Below, piece by piece: positions 7,937 through 16,455 of a stretch of DNA of 64,000 nucleotides. The DNA comes from Gimesia fumaroli (lineage in GTDB: Bacteria; Planctomycetota; Planctomycetia; Planctomycetales; Planctomycetaceae). The number at the start of each line of letters is the position of its first letter. The stretch's first letter is position 1. A model generated the notes under the pieces. The model saw only the letters and a program-made list of their open reading frames with translations. It was not told the origin of the DNA and did not search any database. The stretch lies in NCBI RefSeq assembly GCF_007754425.1, contig NZ_CP037452.1, positions 7,543,164-7,607,163 of the forward strand, read 5' to 3'. The position numbers and the translations under genes were made by a program.

Positions 7937-9085
7937 TCACATACTTACAATTCGTCCAAGATTGAAAAGCAATAAGCCGATCACGCAGCAGTAACAGGCA
8001 AATGCCATGTTCTTGTCTGTGATGTTCCGGTATCGCGCCAGTGGTTTAGTAAAACAAATCTGCATGACCATTTTTCCGCAGAGGAAAGTGACGATTGCAG
8101 ACGAAATTGCCAGCATAACAGATAACCCGACATATCCTGCATGCACAACAGCCATTGTCTCTGTTGATGTCCCCTGATGAATTTCAAAAAGCGCCTGCAT
8201 TGTCTGCCACTTCAATTGAAATACCGAAAAGCCCGGAATTCCCATCAGAACCACCAGCAAGAGAATTGCTGCACATCCCAGAATTCGTTGATCAGAAATC
8301 AGTCCCTGTATCTGTTCCGAATATCTGAGCCCTGATCGCTGCCCTCCCACGCTGTCCAGCAGACAGGCTAATCCCAGGAGTGCCAGATAAGCAAACAGAA
8401 ACTCCGGCGCGCTCTCTTTCATCACATCCAGAATCGAACTTGAATCGGCGCCTGATGACTCATGTCGCCATTTCCAGCAGACGGCTGAGAGCTGTGCTAA
8501 AAATACTCCCGCAATTTGCAACACGAACAATACCAGAACCATTTTCAATTCGGACTCTACCAATAAGAGTCCGGCTGTCGCAGAAAGCACAATCAAAGCC
8601 AGGAAAAACAAAACCTGTTCGATATACGATACATTGAATACGGCGATAGAGTCGATAAACAGAACTAAAAAAAGTGCTCCAGCGAGAACAGAAGTTATCG
8701 CTGACAAGGTCATCAACCAGTAAGGCAATGCCTTCAGAGAATCTCCAAGTCGGATCTGAACAGAAATCGTGACCACTCGAAATACAATACCAGCCACGAT
8801 AACCACCACCCCTAGCGCGGACATGGACTGATTCAAGATCAGTCCCGGTTCTGGCTGGTTCCGTTTCAAAGCACGATGAATGGATTCCAGATCGCTTGAA
8901 CCGACAGACGCAGATAATAATACAGCGCCAGAAAAAAGTATGACGATCAACGGCAGTGACGATTTCAAACGTAATAGTGCTTCTGTCTGTTTCTGTTTAG
9001 CTCGAATCCAGCTGAGTGCCAGTATCGAAATCAAATAACAAACAAGTTCAAAGCTGAGAATCAGGGTATAGAGATCTTTGAACAT
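7937..9085 (-). CDS. NuoN-like membrane protein (antiporter-type subunit homologue), orphan and divergent
   Basis: A 382-residue polytopic membrane protein with about ten hydrophobic segments. The C-terminal half has the layout of NADH dehydrogenase subunit N/MrpD-type proteins: a FAYLALLGLACLL helix, a SEQIQGLISDQRILG amphipathic segment, then LMGIPGFSVFQLKWQTMQAL, equivalent to the SLAGIPPTAGFxxKF region. It is shorter than a complete NuoN (usually ~480 residues) and several charged intramembrane residues are not obvious. No other nuo or mrp gene is in the window. Assignment to this superfamily is an inference from the helix pattern; ion translocation is not established. It lies 65 bases downstream of the MDR reductase on the same strand. 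Confidence 0.55.
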   Translation of the reverse strand: MFKDLYTLILSFELVCYLISILALSWIRAKQKQTEALLRLKSSLPLIVILFSGAVLLSASVGSSDLESIHRALKRNQPEPGLILNQSMSALGVVVIVAGIVFRVVTISVQIRLGDSLKALPYWLMTLSAITSVLAGALFLVLFIDSIAVFNVSYIEQVLFFLALIVLSATAGLLLVESELKMVLVLFVLQIAGVFLAQLSAVCWKWRHESSGADSSSILDVMKESAPEFLFAYLALLGLACLLDSVGGQRSGLRYSEQIQGLISDQRILGCAAILLLVVLMGIPGFSVFQLKWQTMQALFEIHQGTSTETMAVVHAGYVGLSVMLAISSAIVTFLCGKMVMQICFTKPLARYRNITDKNMAFACYCCVIGLLLFNLGRIVSM

Positions 9086-9150
9086 CAGAATTTTCGATTA
9101 CCAATCATGTTCAGAATCCTGGAAGCAGACTCACGCGACAAAAGACTCGG

Positions 9151-10164
9151 TTATGCATCCTGTTGAAAAGACAACAACACCTTTCCTGATCTGCCTTTTC
9201 TCTCTGCCTCGGTAACTGCCTGGGCAAACTGATCCAGAGGAAACATCGCCCCGACTTCTGTTGACAGAATTCCGCTACGAATCAAACGCGTTAGTGTCGA
9301 AATCAGTTTTATCTTTGCAGGCAATGACATCGCTTCCATCTCTCTTGCCAGCCAGAAACCTTCAATACTGGCACCACTTCGAATCAGTTCTCGTGACAAA
9401 AACTCTAATGGTGCGTTCTCCAGTGACCCATAGAGAATTAACCGCGCCCGTTCTCCCAGTACTTTGACAATGGAAGAAGCTGTCTTGCCCCCAACCGGAT
9501 CAATGACATACTGTAACGGGGAACTGCCAATCGTCTTCCGGATCTGATCAATCAAGATCCGTTCATTATCATGTTCCGCGTTAAATACGATCACGTGTTT
9601 GGCTCCGATCTGCTTGAGCTGATCAGCCTGCTCATGACGCCTGACAACATTTAACGTGGGAAAACCGTAATGATTTCCCAGGCGGATAATCATTTTACCA
9701 ACAGACGAAGCGGCTGCTGTCTGCAACAGCCACTGTTTTTTTTGAATTCGCAATAGCTGCTTTACCAGAAGATATGCAGTTGCAGGATTCACAAAAAACG
9801 TTGCCGCTTCTTCCATGGAGAGTTTAGAAGAAACCGGAATCACAAACTGGCTGGAGACAGCCACTTTTTCTGCCCAGTTCCCTGTCTGCCGGTTGAGCAC
9901 GATGACCCGCTTCCCTTTAAACAGAGTACCCCGCAAGCCGCCGCCACTGGACTCAACAATACCAACGCCTTCGAAGCCTGGAGTCGCAGGAAGTACAGGC
10001 CTCGTTGAATAGCCTCCCCGAATATTCAATAAATCGGAAGGGTTCACAGGGCTGGCCTGCATTCGGACTAGAACTTCTCCCGCTTTGGCAACAGGCGCTT
10101 CGACCTCACAAATTTTGAGGACATCTGCCGGTTCTCCAAATTGCTCAAAGCGAATTTCGCGCAT
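9151..10164 (-). CDS. zinc-independent MDR oxidoreductase (quinone/enoyl-ACP reductase-like)
   Basis: A medium-chain dehydrogenase/reductase with a GroES-like N-terminus (ASPVNPSDLLNIRGGY, PATPGFEGVGIVE) and an NADPH-binding Rossmann half. The expected zinc ligands are missing, placing it with quinone oxidoreductases. NPSDLLNIRGGY...P plus overall size resemble mitochondrial trans-2-enoyl-CoA/ACP reductase (MECR/Etr1) proteins, so an enoyl-thioester reductase role is possible. The frame opens at a GTG (10179); I take the ATG at 10164 because the family begins MREIRFxxFG. A GAAGAG motif precedes it at only three bases, so the GTG start cannot be excluded. Confidence 0.75.
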   Translation of the reverse strand: MREIRFEQFGEPADVLKICEVEAPVAKAGEVLVRMQASPVNPSDLLNIRGGYSTRPVLPATPGFEGVGIVESSGGGLRGTLFKGKRVIVLNRQTGNWAEKVAVSSQFVIPVSSKLSMEEAATFFVNPATAYLLVKQLLRIQKKQWLLQTAAASSVGKMIIRLGNHYGFPTLNVVRRHEQADQLKQIGAKHVIVFNAEHDNERILIDQIRKTIGSSPLQYVIDPVGGKTASSIVKVLGERARLILYGSLENAPLEFLSRELIRSGASIEGFWLAREMEAMSLPAKIKLISTLTRLIRSGILSTEVGAMFPLDQFAQAVTEAERKGRSGKVLLSFQQDA

Positions 10165-10283
10165 CGACTCTTCTTTCACTTACATAGGAAATCTCTGAAG
10201 AGAGAGTTTAGCAGGTCAAAGTCGATACAATCAAGCAGGCGCGCAAATGAGAATCGGTCGAGGTTGGGTCTCGCATAAATACG

Positions 10284-10320
10284 AAAACAATCCCTGCTAC
10301 CCCACAGGTAACAAGGATTG
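10284..10320 (-). terminator. intrinsic terminator of the YbjN-like gene
   Basis: Interrupted inverted repeat with outer arms CAATCC (10288-10293) and GGATTG (10315-10320) plus inner TG/CA and ACC/GGT pairs. Read on the minus strand it is followed by TTTT. It lies about 50 bases past the stop of the gene at 10371-11036. Confidence 0.6.
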
Positions 10321-10370
10321 CTTCTGATCTTCAAAAATGAATCGACTTCGGATTCAATTGCTCACTGAGA

Positions 10371-11036
10371 CTAATTCCGCTTTTTGGAGCTGAAATTAGA
10401 GACCCCCGAGGCTGTCTGCGTGGCACGCGCTGGTGCTTTCTGGGCGGTTCCCTGTGGTTGAGGAGCGGAAGACCGCTTCCAGTTGTCAGTCGACCAGTGT
10501 GGATAATACTGAACCACACTACTGCCCAGGTCACTCAGAATACCATGGAATTTTTTCGTTGTGATTCTCTGGTTGGGAATTACACGCTGTAGAACAAACC
10601 GCCGGTTGCTGGAAATATAAGCGAAAAACTTACCATTTCCCATGCGGTCATTATCAGATAACAAACGCAGCATGGCAGTCCGAGGCACATCAGCGGCACT
10701 GCGGGGCAGGGGATCAAGCCAAGCCATGACCCAGACCCATTCGCCGTTCTCACTGAGGACGGCTGACATGGAAAGTTCCCACTCTTCTTTGTTTTGATTG
10801 GCTTTAAATTGAAAGTCATACCGCTTTTTTGTTTTGGTTGCAGTTAACCCCATTGCTTTTAACAGATTCCCCAACTGCTCCTCAGAGAGCTGGCCAGGCA
10901 ACTCGGGGTTAGTAGTCACAGCCGTTTTTGTTGCCTGTGGCTGCTGGGCATGTACTCCGGCTCCTAAAATTGCCATCACCGACAACACAGCCAGAAAACA
11001 GCCAACGACGATCCATCCGCGAAACGTGATTTTCAT
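10371..11036 (-). CDS. exported YbjN-like protein
   Basis: A 221-residue protein with a clear signal peptide (about residues 1-30, ending GVHAQ). The body (LLKAMGLTATKTKKRYDF...WVWVMAWLDPLP...LLSDNDRMGNGKFFAY...FVLQRVI) follows the type-III-chaperone-like pattern seen in YbjN/DUF1790 proteins. The C-terminus is a basic, Ala/Gln/Ser-rich tail likely to be disordered. Export is inferred from the signal peptide. No enzymatic motif is seen. It has its own apparent terminator and lies 182 bases downstream of the Nudix gene. Confidence 0.6.
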   Translation of the reverse strand: MKITFRGWIVVGCFLAVLSVMAILGAGVHAQQPQATKTAVTTNPELPGQLSEEQLGNLLKAMGLTATKTKKRYDFQFKANQNKEEWELSMSAVLSENGEWVWVMAWLDPLPRSAADVPRTAMLRLLSDNDRMGNGKFFAYISSNRRFVLQRVIPNQRITTKKFHGILSDLGSSVVQYYPHWSTDNWKRSSAPQPQGTAQKAPARATQTASGVSNFSSKKRN

Positions 11037-11195
11037 TTTGAAGACACTCCTTTGTCACTTCAATGCTCTTGTATTAACATCTGTCAATGTGTTCTCTGCT
11101 CTCATTCCTTTTTGAAGCAGATCGGCTGTTCCGAGTTTATTGAGAGCAGCCCTGGTGTGAATCATTCCACCTTTGAATCAAATTCACCGTCTCTA

Positions 11196-11212
11196 TCGGC
11201 AGATTCTGCCGA
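11196..11212 (-). terminator. short hairpin after the Nudix gene
   Basis: Palindromic TCGGCAGA and TCTGCCGA arms with essentially no loop, 7 bases past the stop at 11219. There is no T-run on the minus strand, so termination is weakly supported. Confidence 0.3.
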
Positions 11213-11218
11213 GTTGAG

Positions 11219-11830
11219 TTAAGATAGCTCAAATAATCCCTTCAGACAAATTTGAGACCATGTTTCAAACTGATCTGACTCTTGTAACAGTTTTTCCGGT
11301 GAGTCAAACCCTGTCATTATAATCGACTCTTCACGGGGTAGAACTTTGGGCAACTCCAGGTCAAAAATGTGAACTATTCCTAAGTGGACCTTTCCGACCT
11401 CTGTTTCGTCATCATTAATCAGTCCGACACACTCTTCTGTATACTTCGTATCCATCGCAACTTCTTCATCGATCTCGCGCTGCATTCCTTCCCGGTAAGT
11501 CGAACCGGCTTTGGCATCATCTTCCAGCGAAATATGCCCGCCAATTCCGATCGAACGCTTGCTATGCAACCGTTGCTCACCACCTTTGGAGCCACGCGTG
11601 TAATAAAAGATCTTCCCCTCATGCCGAAAAATACAATAAGGGATCAGCTGTTTGAAACTGGGGTCTTCTTCCACCGTATCACGAGGCCGAAAACTGATAT
11701 AATTTGGATCAAACAACGTCTTCAAATAGGGCTCTACCTCAGCGTTAAACCCTTGAAAATAACCCACTTCATGAAAAAGAAGCGTCGGGACTACCATGAC
11801 GTGTTCCACTTGTTGTTCCGTATCTGACAT
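11219..11830 (-). CDS. Nudix-fold phosphohydrolase-like protein
   Basis: A 203-residue protein. The Nudix box is recognisable from GGHISLEDD through the REIDEEV motif, with the Arg and Glu residues that bind the divalent metal. Ahead of it lies a ~75-residue N-terminal extension ([18 protein letters not shown]). The overall layout resembles the uncharacterised MutT-like phosphoesterase group (COG4112). The substrate, presumably a nucleoside diphosphate derivative, cannot be read from the sequence. The gene lies 56 bases downstream of trpC on the same strand. Confidence 0.75.
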   Translation of the reverse strand: MSDTEQQVEHVMVVPTLLFHEVGYFQGFNAEVEPYLKTLFDPNYISFRPRDTVEEDPSFKQLIPYCIFRHEGKIFYYTRGSKGGEQRLHSKRSIGIGGHISLEDDAKAGSTYREGMQREIDEEVAMDTKYTEECVGLINDDETEVGKVHLGIVHIFDLELPKVLPREESIIMTGFDSPEKLLQESDQFETWSQICLKGLFELS

Positions 11831-11886
11831 CGTTGATCCTTCTTTGTACTGCTGATTAAATTAAATTCAGACAAAATTAAGCTTGT

Positions 11887-12675
11887 TTAGCCGTGAGTTC
11901 CCAGTATCTCTCTGACTTCACCCCCAATATCGGGCACACGCATAAGCGTCTCTCCGACAAGGATTCCCCGCACTCCCGCATCCTGCAGCCGCACTACATC
12001 CTGCCGAGTCCGGATGCCACTCTCACTAATCAGCAGGCAATCCTCGGGGATTTTCGGACTCATTTGAATTGAGTGATCGAGAGACGTTACAAAGGTCTTC
12101 AGATTTCGATTATTAATGCCCAGCATCGGAGGCGATAACTTCAAGGCCCTCTCCAGATTCTCGGGCTCATAAATCTCCACCAGCGCCGACATCCCTAATT
12201 CCAGTGCATAGCCATATAAGTCTTCGAGCTGACGGTCATCCAGACACTCGGCAATCAACAGCACACAGTCAGCCCCGGTAACGCGTGCTTCAAGAATCTG
12301 ATAACGATCGATGATGAAATCTTTTCTCAAAACCGGAATCGAAACAGTCTGTCGGACTGCTTTCAAATAATCCAGATGGCCCTGAAAAAAATGTTCGTCT
12401 GTCAATACACTGAGACAGGCGGCTCCCGCTGCTTCATAAATTCGAGCAATTTCGACCGGATGAAAGTCTTCACGAATAACGCCCGCTGAGGGAGACGCCT
12501 TTTTCACTTCGGCAATCAGTCCCACCGGGCCATGAGTTCGCAAGGAATCTACAAAATCACGTACAGCAGGTGCAGCCGTCAATTGTTCTGCCAGTTCCTC
12601 TACAGGCCGCTGCGCTTTCGCCGCTGCGACTTCTGTCTGTTTATAAGCAATGATTTCTTCGAGAATATTTGCCAC
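11887..12675 (-). CDS. trpC: indole-3-glycerol-phosphate synthase
   Basis: A TIM-barrel enzyme that converts carboxyphenylaminodeoxyribulose phosphate to indole-3-glycerol phosphate in tryptophan synthesis. Visible signatures are the VKKASPSAGVIR loop near the N-terminus, VLTDEHFFQG, RKDFIID, ADCVLLIAECL, GINNRNLKTF, SESGIRT and GILVGETLMR. The frame is open to an ATG at 12816, but the extra 47 residues are cysteine-rich and unlike the family. The GTG at 12675 (VANILEEI) gives 262 residues, the normal size. No other trp gene is adjacent, so trpC is unlinked here. Confidence 0.93.
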   Translation of the reverse strand: MANILEEIIAYKQTEVAAAKAQRPVEELAEQLTAAPAVRDFVDSLRTHGPVGLIAEVKKASPSAGVIREDFHPVEIARIYEAAGAACLSVLTDEHFFQGHLDYLKAVRQTVSIPVLRKDFIIDRYQILEARVTGADCVLLIAECLDDRQLEDLYGYALELGMSALVEIYEPENLERALKLSPPMLGINNRNLKTFVTSLDHSIQMSPKIPEDCLLISESGIRTRQDVVRLQDAGVRGILVGETLMRVPDIGGEVREILGTHG

Positions 12676-12872
12676 GACTGTCTCTACGTACCTTAGCTGA
12701 GGGTAATAATCGCAATTTCTGAACCCATAGCATAACTTCCTGAGACACGAAGTACCACAGAGTCCGTAATTCCAACATGAATTCGGCTTGTAATTCCGGT
12801 ATCTGATCACGAACATGGTCTATAATTAATACCTCTCTCAGATAAAATCGATCCAAATCGGAGTTTCTCAGG

Positions 12873-13679
12873 TTGATTCCTACGTCGCTGCACCTCTTGC
12901 TTTTACTGCTGACGCTGCTGAGCATACGCTACTGGTTCAGGCTGTATCAAACCAGACACATGTCCTCGGTCTTTCAGCTCAATCCCCAGCGCAGCCAACT
13001 GGAAATGTCCGCCCCAGTCGTTCTGGCGCTGCTCTGGATTACTCTGCAATTGACGACCATGATAACGAAAGTGGTACAGCCAGAGCCACCTCTTGCCAAA
13101 CCCATTACCCTGAATGACATTATCGGATCCTGTGTCATTACATTCTCTTTTGGCACCGTTTTGATATTGATTCTGACACTGCTGAACCCGAACAGTATGC
13201 AATATCTCGGATTTCGTCTGAATCAAAAAAAAGAGCAGATCCGCGATGGTTCCGTCGGCTTTTTATTAGCGTTGCTCCCGGTTATGGCATTACTTCTGCT
13301 GACGCACTCGTTTCGAACCGAAGAGACAATGCACCCCTTTTTTCAGCAGCTGAAAGAACACCCCGAGTTCTCCACCATCAGCTGGATTATAATTTCCGCC
13401 GTGGTCGTTGCCCCCTTATTTGAAGAACTGGTTTATCGGGTTCTCTTTCAAAGCTGGCTCGAAAATCTTCTGCCTCCTTACGCCGCAATTCTGATCAGCT
13501 CGCTGATTTTCAGCATCGTACACGGCTTTCCTGATTGTATCCCGCTGTTTCCACTTGCCTTCATTCTGGGGACACTCTTTTATTACCGCCGCAGTTACGC
13601 CGCAAACGTCATCACACACGCTCTGTTTAATGGCGTCAATCTCGCTCTGGCTTTGGCAAATCAGCCCCCCGCCAGTTGA
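12873..13679 (+). CDS. CPBP-family intramembrane metalloprotease
   Basis: A 268-residue polytopic membrane protein. Its C-terminal half carries the three CPBP/Rce1 (ABI) motifs: EELVYRVLFQ (EExxxR), a FSIVHGF segment with the second ligand His, and HALFNG with a third His. Family members are membrane glutamate-type proteases or prenyl-protein proteases; the substrate is unknown. The N-terminus is hydrophobic. The gene is divergent from trpC, with a ~200-base interval that must hold both promoters. Confidence 0.85.
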   Translation: MIPTSLHLLLLLLTLLSIRYWFRLYQTRHMSSVFQLNPQRSQLEMSAPVVLALLWITLQLTTMITKVVQPEPPLAKPITLNDIIGSCVITFSFGTVLILILTLLNPNSMQYLGFRLNQKKEQIRDGSVGFLLALLPVMALLLLTHSFRTEETMHPFFQQLKEHPEFSTISWIIISAVVVAPLFEELVYRVLFQSWLENLLPPYAAILISSLIFSIVHGFPDCIPLFPLAFILGTLFYYRRSYAANVITHALFNGVNLALALANQPPAS

Positions 13680-13799
13680 ATCTCGCCTGTCTGCAAAGTG
13701 CCCTTTTGTCCATGCTGTCTTTGGGGTTCTCCCGGTTTCAAAAAAAGAGTATCCTTCCCGCCTCTCTCATCCCCTCCTATCCCTTCGGAGACCTCCGAA

Positions 13800-15008
13800 A
13801 TGAAACCGTTCCCATTACGCCTTAGTGCGTGGTTCTGTCTCTGCGCCAGTATCTGTTTATCCTGCCAGACGATGAAGTCCAAAATGGATTTGATCTATAC
13901 CGGAAAAGTCACAGGAGAATTGACTCAGCAATTGGTCGAATCGTATGCCGATTCGTTGAAGGATCCGATCGCCGCAGAACAGACTGATGAATTTACCAAA
14001 TGGAAAATTCTGTACGCGACAAATCGGCTGCAGGAAACGAATGCCCGCGGTGAAATGGGTTACACAAATGAGTTCGGCACAGCACTCGCTTATGGAACAG
14101 GGCAGGTTCGTATTTCCTCAAAGAACCGTAGTGATCTGAAGACAAAAGTCATCCAGACGCTCTGGCAAGGAGCTCCCGCGCCAGAAGGGCAGGTCGAGAT
14201 AAGTACGTTAACTCCCACAACAGAAACTCCTTTTCTTGAGAGTCTTAATGCGCTGTTGGAACGTTCGCCACAAAAAGATGTGCTCGTGTTCGTCCATGGA
14301 TTTAACGTGAACTTCCCCAGCGCAGTTACGCGTGCGGCACAAATCGCTAACGACCTCCCATTCAATGGTGCGGTCGTCTGTTACAGTTGGCCTTCACAGG
14401 GAGGTGTCGAAAAATATCTACTCGATGGGCAGGTCGCCAACGCCAGCGTCGAACCGATGGTCCAGTTTTTAGAAACCTTGGTCAGTTCCGTCCCCAAGGG
14501 AACGAAGATCAACATCATGGTTCACAGTATGGGTAACCGGGTTGTCATGCGCGCCATGAATCGATTACCAGAACACTTTCGACAAACAAAACCATTTCAG
14601 AACGTGATCTTGGCCGCCCCCGATGTCGGCGTCTCCGAGTTTAAAGAACTGTCTCCTGCCATTATCGCACAATCAAATCGCGTGACCCTCTATTCCGGAT
14701 CGGGAGACGTTGCCCTGGTCGCATCCAAGGCAGTGAACCAGGAGCGCAGAGCCGGTGACTCTCGCGAACCACTGATCCTGGAAGGCATCGAAACGATTGA
14801 TGTCTCGGCCGTCGACACCAGTTTCATGAGCCACTCCTATTATGGCAGTAACCGTGCCGTTCTGAGCGACCTGTTTGCGCTGCTGAAACAAGACAGTTCT
14901 GCTGCGGATAGAAAATGGCTCCTCTCAAAAAACTACTCCGGCAGAAACTACTGGGCGTTTGAAAAAGAACCGCCGGAAATCAAAAAAGTACGCTCCACCA
15001 GTCTCTGA
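13800..15008 (+). CDS. lipoprotein alpha/beta hydrolase (DUF900/COG4782)
   Basis: A 402-residue exported hydrolase. The N-terminus is a lipoprotein signal with a hydrophobic core and lipobox LSC near residue 21, so it is probably membrane-anchored through that Cys. The hydrolase part contains VLVFVHGFN (oxyanion region), YSWPSQG and the nucleophile elbow MVHSMGNR with Ser in HSMG. This matches DUF900 alpha/beta hydrolases of unknown substrate. The frame is open upstream to 13698, but the ATG at 13800 places the signal peptide at the N-terminus. It follows the CPBP gene by 120 bases. Confidence 0.85.
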   Translation: MKPFPLRLSAWFCLCASICLSCQTMKSKMDLIYTGKVTGELTQQLVESYADSLKDPIAAEQTDEFTKWKILYATNRLQETNARGEMGYTNEFGTALAYGTGQVRISSKNRSDLKTKVIQTLWQGAPAPEGQVEISTLTPTTETPFLESLNALLERSPQKDVLVFVHGFNVNFPSAVTRAAQIANDLPFNGAVVCYSWPSQGGVEKYLLDGQVANASVEPMVQFLETLVSSVPKGTKINIMVHSMGNRVVMRAMNRLPEHFRQTKPFQNVILAAPDVGVSEFKELSPAIIAQSNRVTLYSGSGDVALVASKAVNQERRAGDSREPLILEGIETIDVSAVDTSFMSHSYYGSNRAVLSDLFALLKQDSSAADRKWLLSKNYSGRNYWAFEKEPPEIKKVRSTSL

Positions 15009-15086
15009 TCTGTAACTTGACAGGTATGATTGGCTAAAAACAGGAATGCATGCTGCCTGGTTCGCTTTTTTTGATGAGGACAAATC

Positions 15087-15848
15087 ATGAAGAACTCAAC
15101 GTCCCGCTTTTCTGACCGTGTTGAAAATTATGTCAAATACCGACCGGACTACCCCACACAGGTACTGGAGTTCCTCAAATCAGACTGTGGCTTATCATCC
15201 GATTCGCTGATCGCAGATGTCGGCTCAGGGACTGGGATCTCGACCCGGCTGTTTCTCGAAAACCAGAACACCGTTTATGCTGTTGAGCCGAATGCGGAAA
15301 TGAGACAGGCAGCAGAGAAATTCTTCAAAGACAATCCCCAGTTTCACAGCATCAACGCGACGGCTGAAGAAACCCATCTCCCCGAAAATCTCTTTGATTT
15401 CGTACTCGCCGGTCAGGCGTTCCACTGGTTTGATCAAAACCAGGCCAAACTGGAATTTCAACGGATTCTCAAGCTACAAGGCTGGGTTGTTCTACTTTGG
15501 AATGAACGAAAAGTGGACACGAGCCCGTTCCTGGTCGCTTATGAGAAAATGCTGCGCGACTTCGCCACCGATTATGACGAAGTCAACCACACACAAATTT
15601 CGCATGACGACTTTGCGCGATTTTTTGACCCCTACCCAATTAACACACGCACACTACCCAATCATCAAACATTCGATTTTGAAGCACTCAAAGGCAGACT
15701 ACTCTCATCGTCGTATTGTCCGAATGAGGGACAACCAGGCTACGAATCGATTATAGCGCGATTACAGGAAATCTTTGAAGAATTCCAAACAGAGGGAACG
15801 GTCCTGTTTGAATATGATACGACTCTATTTTATGGGCATCTCAAGTAA
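15087..15848 (+). CDS. class I SAM-dependent methyltransferase
   Basis: A 253-residue methyltransferase. Motif I is IADVGSGTGIST (about residues 41-52), followed by the acidic VYAVEPN and the post-I LPENLFDFVLAGQAFHWFD. The FSDRVENYVKYRPDYP start is typical of small Methyltransf_11 enzymes with unknown acceptors. A GAGGA ribosome site precedes the ATG. A weak hairpin (15847-15853 with 15875-15881) overlaps the stop codon but lacks a T-run. Confidence 0.85.
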   Translation: MKNSTSRFSDRVENYVKYRPDYPTQVLEFLKSDCGLSSDSLIADVGSGTGISTRLFLENQNTVYAVEPNAEMRQAAEKFFKDNPQFHSINATAEETHLPENLFDFVLAGQAFHWFDQNQAKLEFQRILKLQGWVVLLWNERKVDTSPFLVAYEKMLRDFATDYDEVNHTQISHDDFARFFDPYPINTRTLPNHQTFDFEALKGRLLSSSYCPNEGQPGYESIIARLQEIFEEFQTEGTVLFEYDTTLFYGHLK

Positions 15849-16455
15849 GGCGTTTCGTGGTTTGATATCCCAAGACGCCTTCGGGTATTCTGCACCATCT
15901 CACCTTCAGCGCATAAAGAAAGCCCTTAAGAAGGCGGTGATTTGAGGACGGAAAATCGTATATTTTGCACTTCACAGAAACTGATGAGCGTGCTGGGTCA
16001 GAACTCGCAAATCAGGGGGACCTTCTGGATAATGTCCGTCCAGACCAGATTCCTTCTTAAGGGCCAGGCTGGGTTCAGAAAGCAGTCTTTCATCAATGGC
16101 TACTGAAAGCCAGATAACTCCGTTTGATTGATTGTCGAACAACTTTCTGAAAGACTGACAATGCATAAGGCGTGCCACTTTGAAGTCGAACATGCATTTT
16201 TTCTAAGATCTCAGTCAACTATCACAAAATCCCATTTATTTCTGACTTTTCCAGTCATTTTGCACAGATTTATTAAAGTGGGAAAGCTTTTGTTCGATAT
16301 CATTTCGACACTGATCCTTGAATTTTCGGCGCCGAAATGTTCTATTACAGATATCGACACCCTGTCGGCGCCGCTTTTCGGCGCTGGTTTAGAGCTTCGA
16401 CACATAAAGAATCTTTTATTTCCAGCAACATCAATTCTGCTTTTGAAAGCATTTT
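15849..16455. other. gene-poor interval with GGCGCC palindromes
   Basis: 607 bases without a convincing gene. A 73-codon minus-strand frame (15972-16193) has no recognisable features. Near the downstream gene lie a perfect 14-base palindrome (16324-16337, core TCGGCGCCGA) and, ~30 bases on, two further TCGGCGC units (16365-16373 and 16378-16384) that can pair with each other. They end about 70 bases before the start of the 16456 gene, a plausible operator position. Confidence 0.5.

Noticed and set aside
12676-12816. N-terminal extension of TrpC to the ATG at 12816
   Set aside because: The extra 47 residues are Cys/Tyr-rich and unlike the family; the GTG at 12675 gives the normal length.
15972-16193. 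73-codon minus-strand frame in the interval before the membrane activator
   Set aside because: No ribosome site or family signal; it could equally be a gene remnant. Not supported enough to list as a gene.
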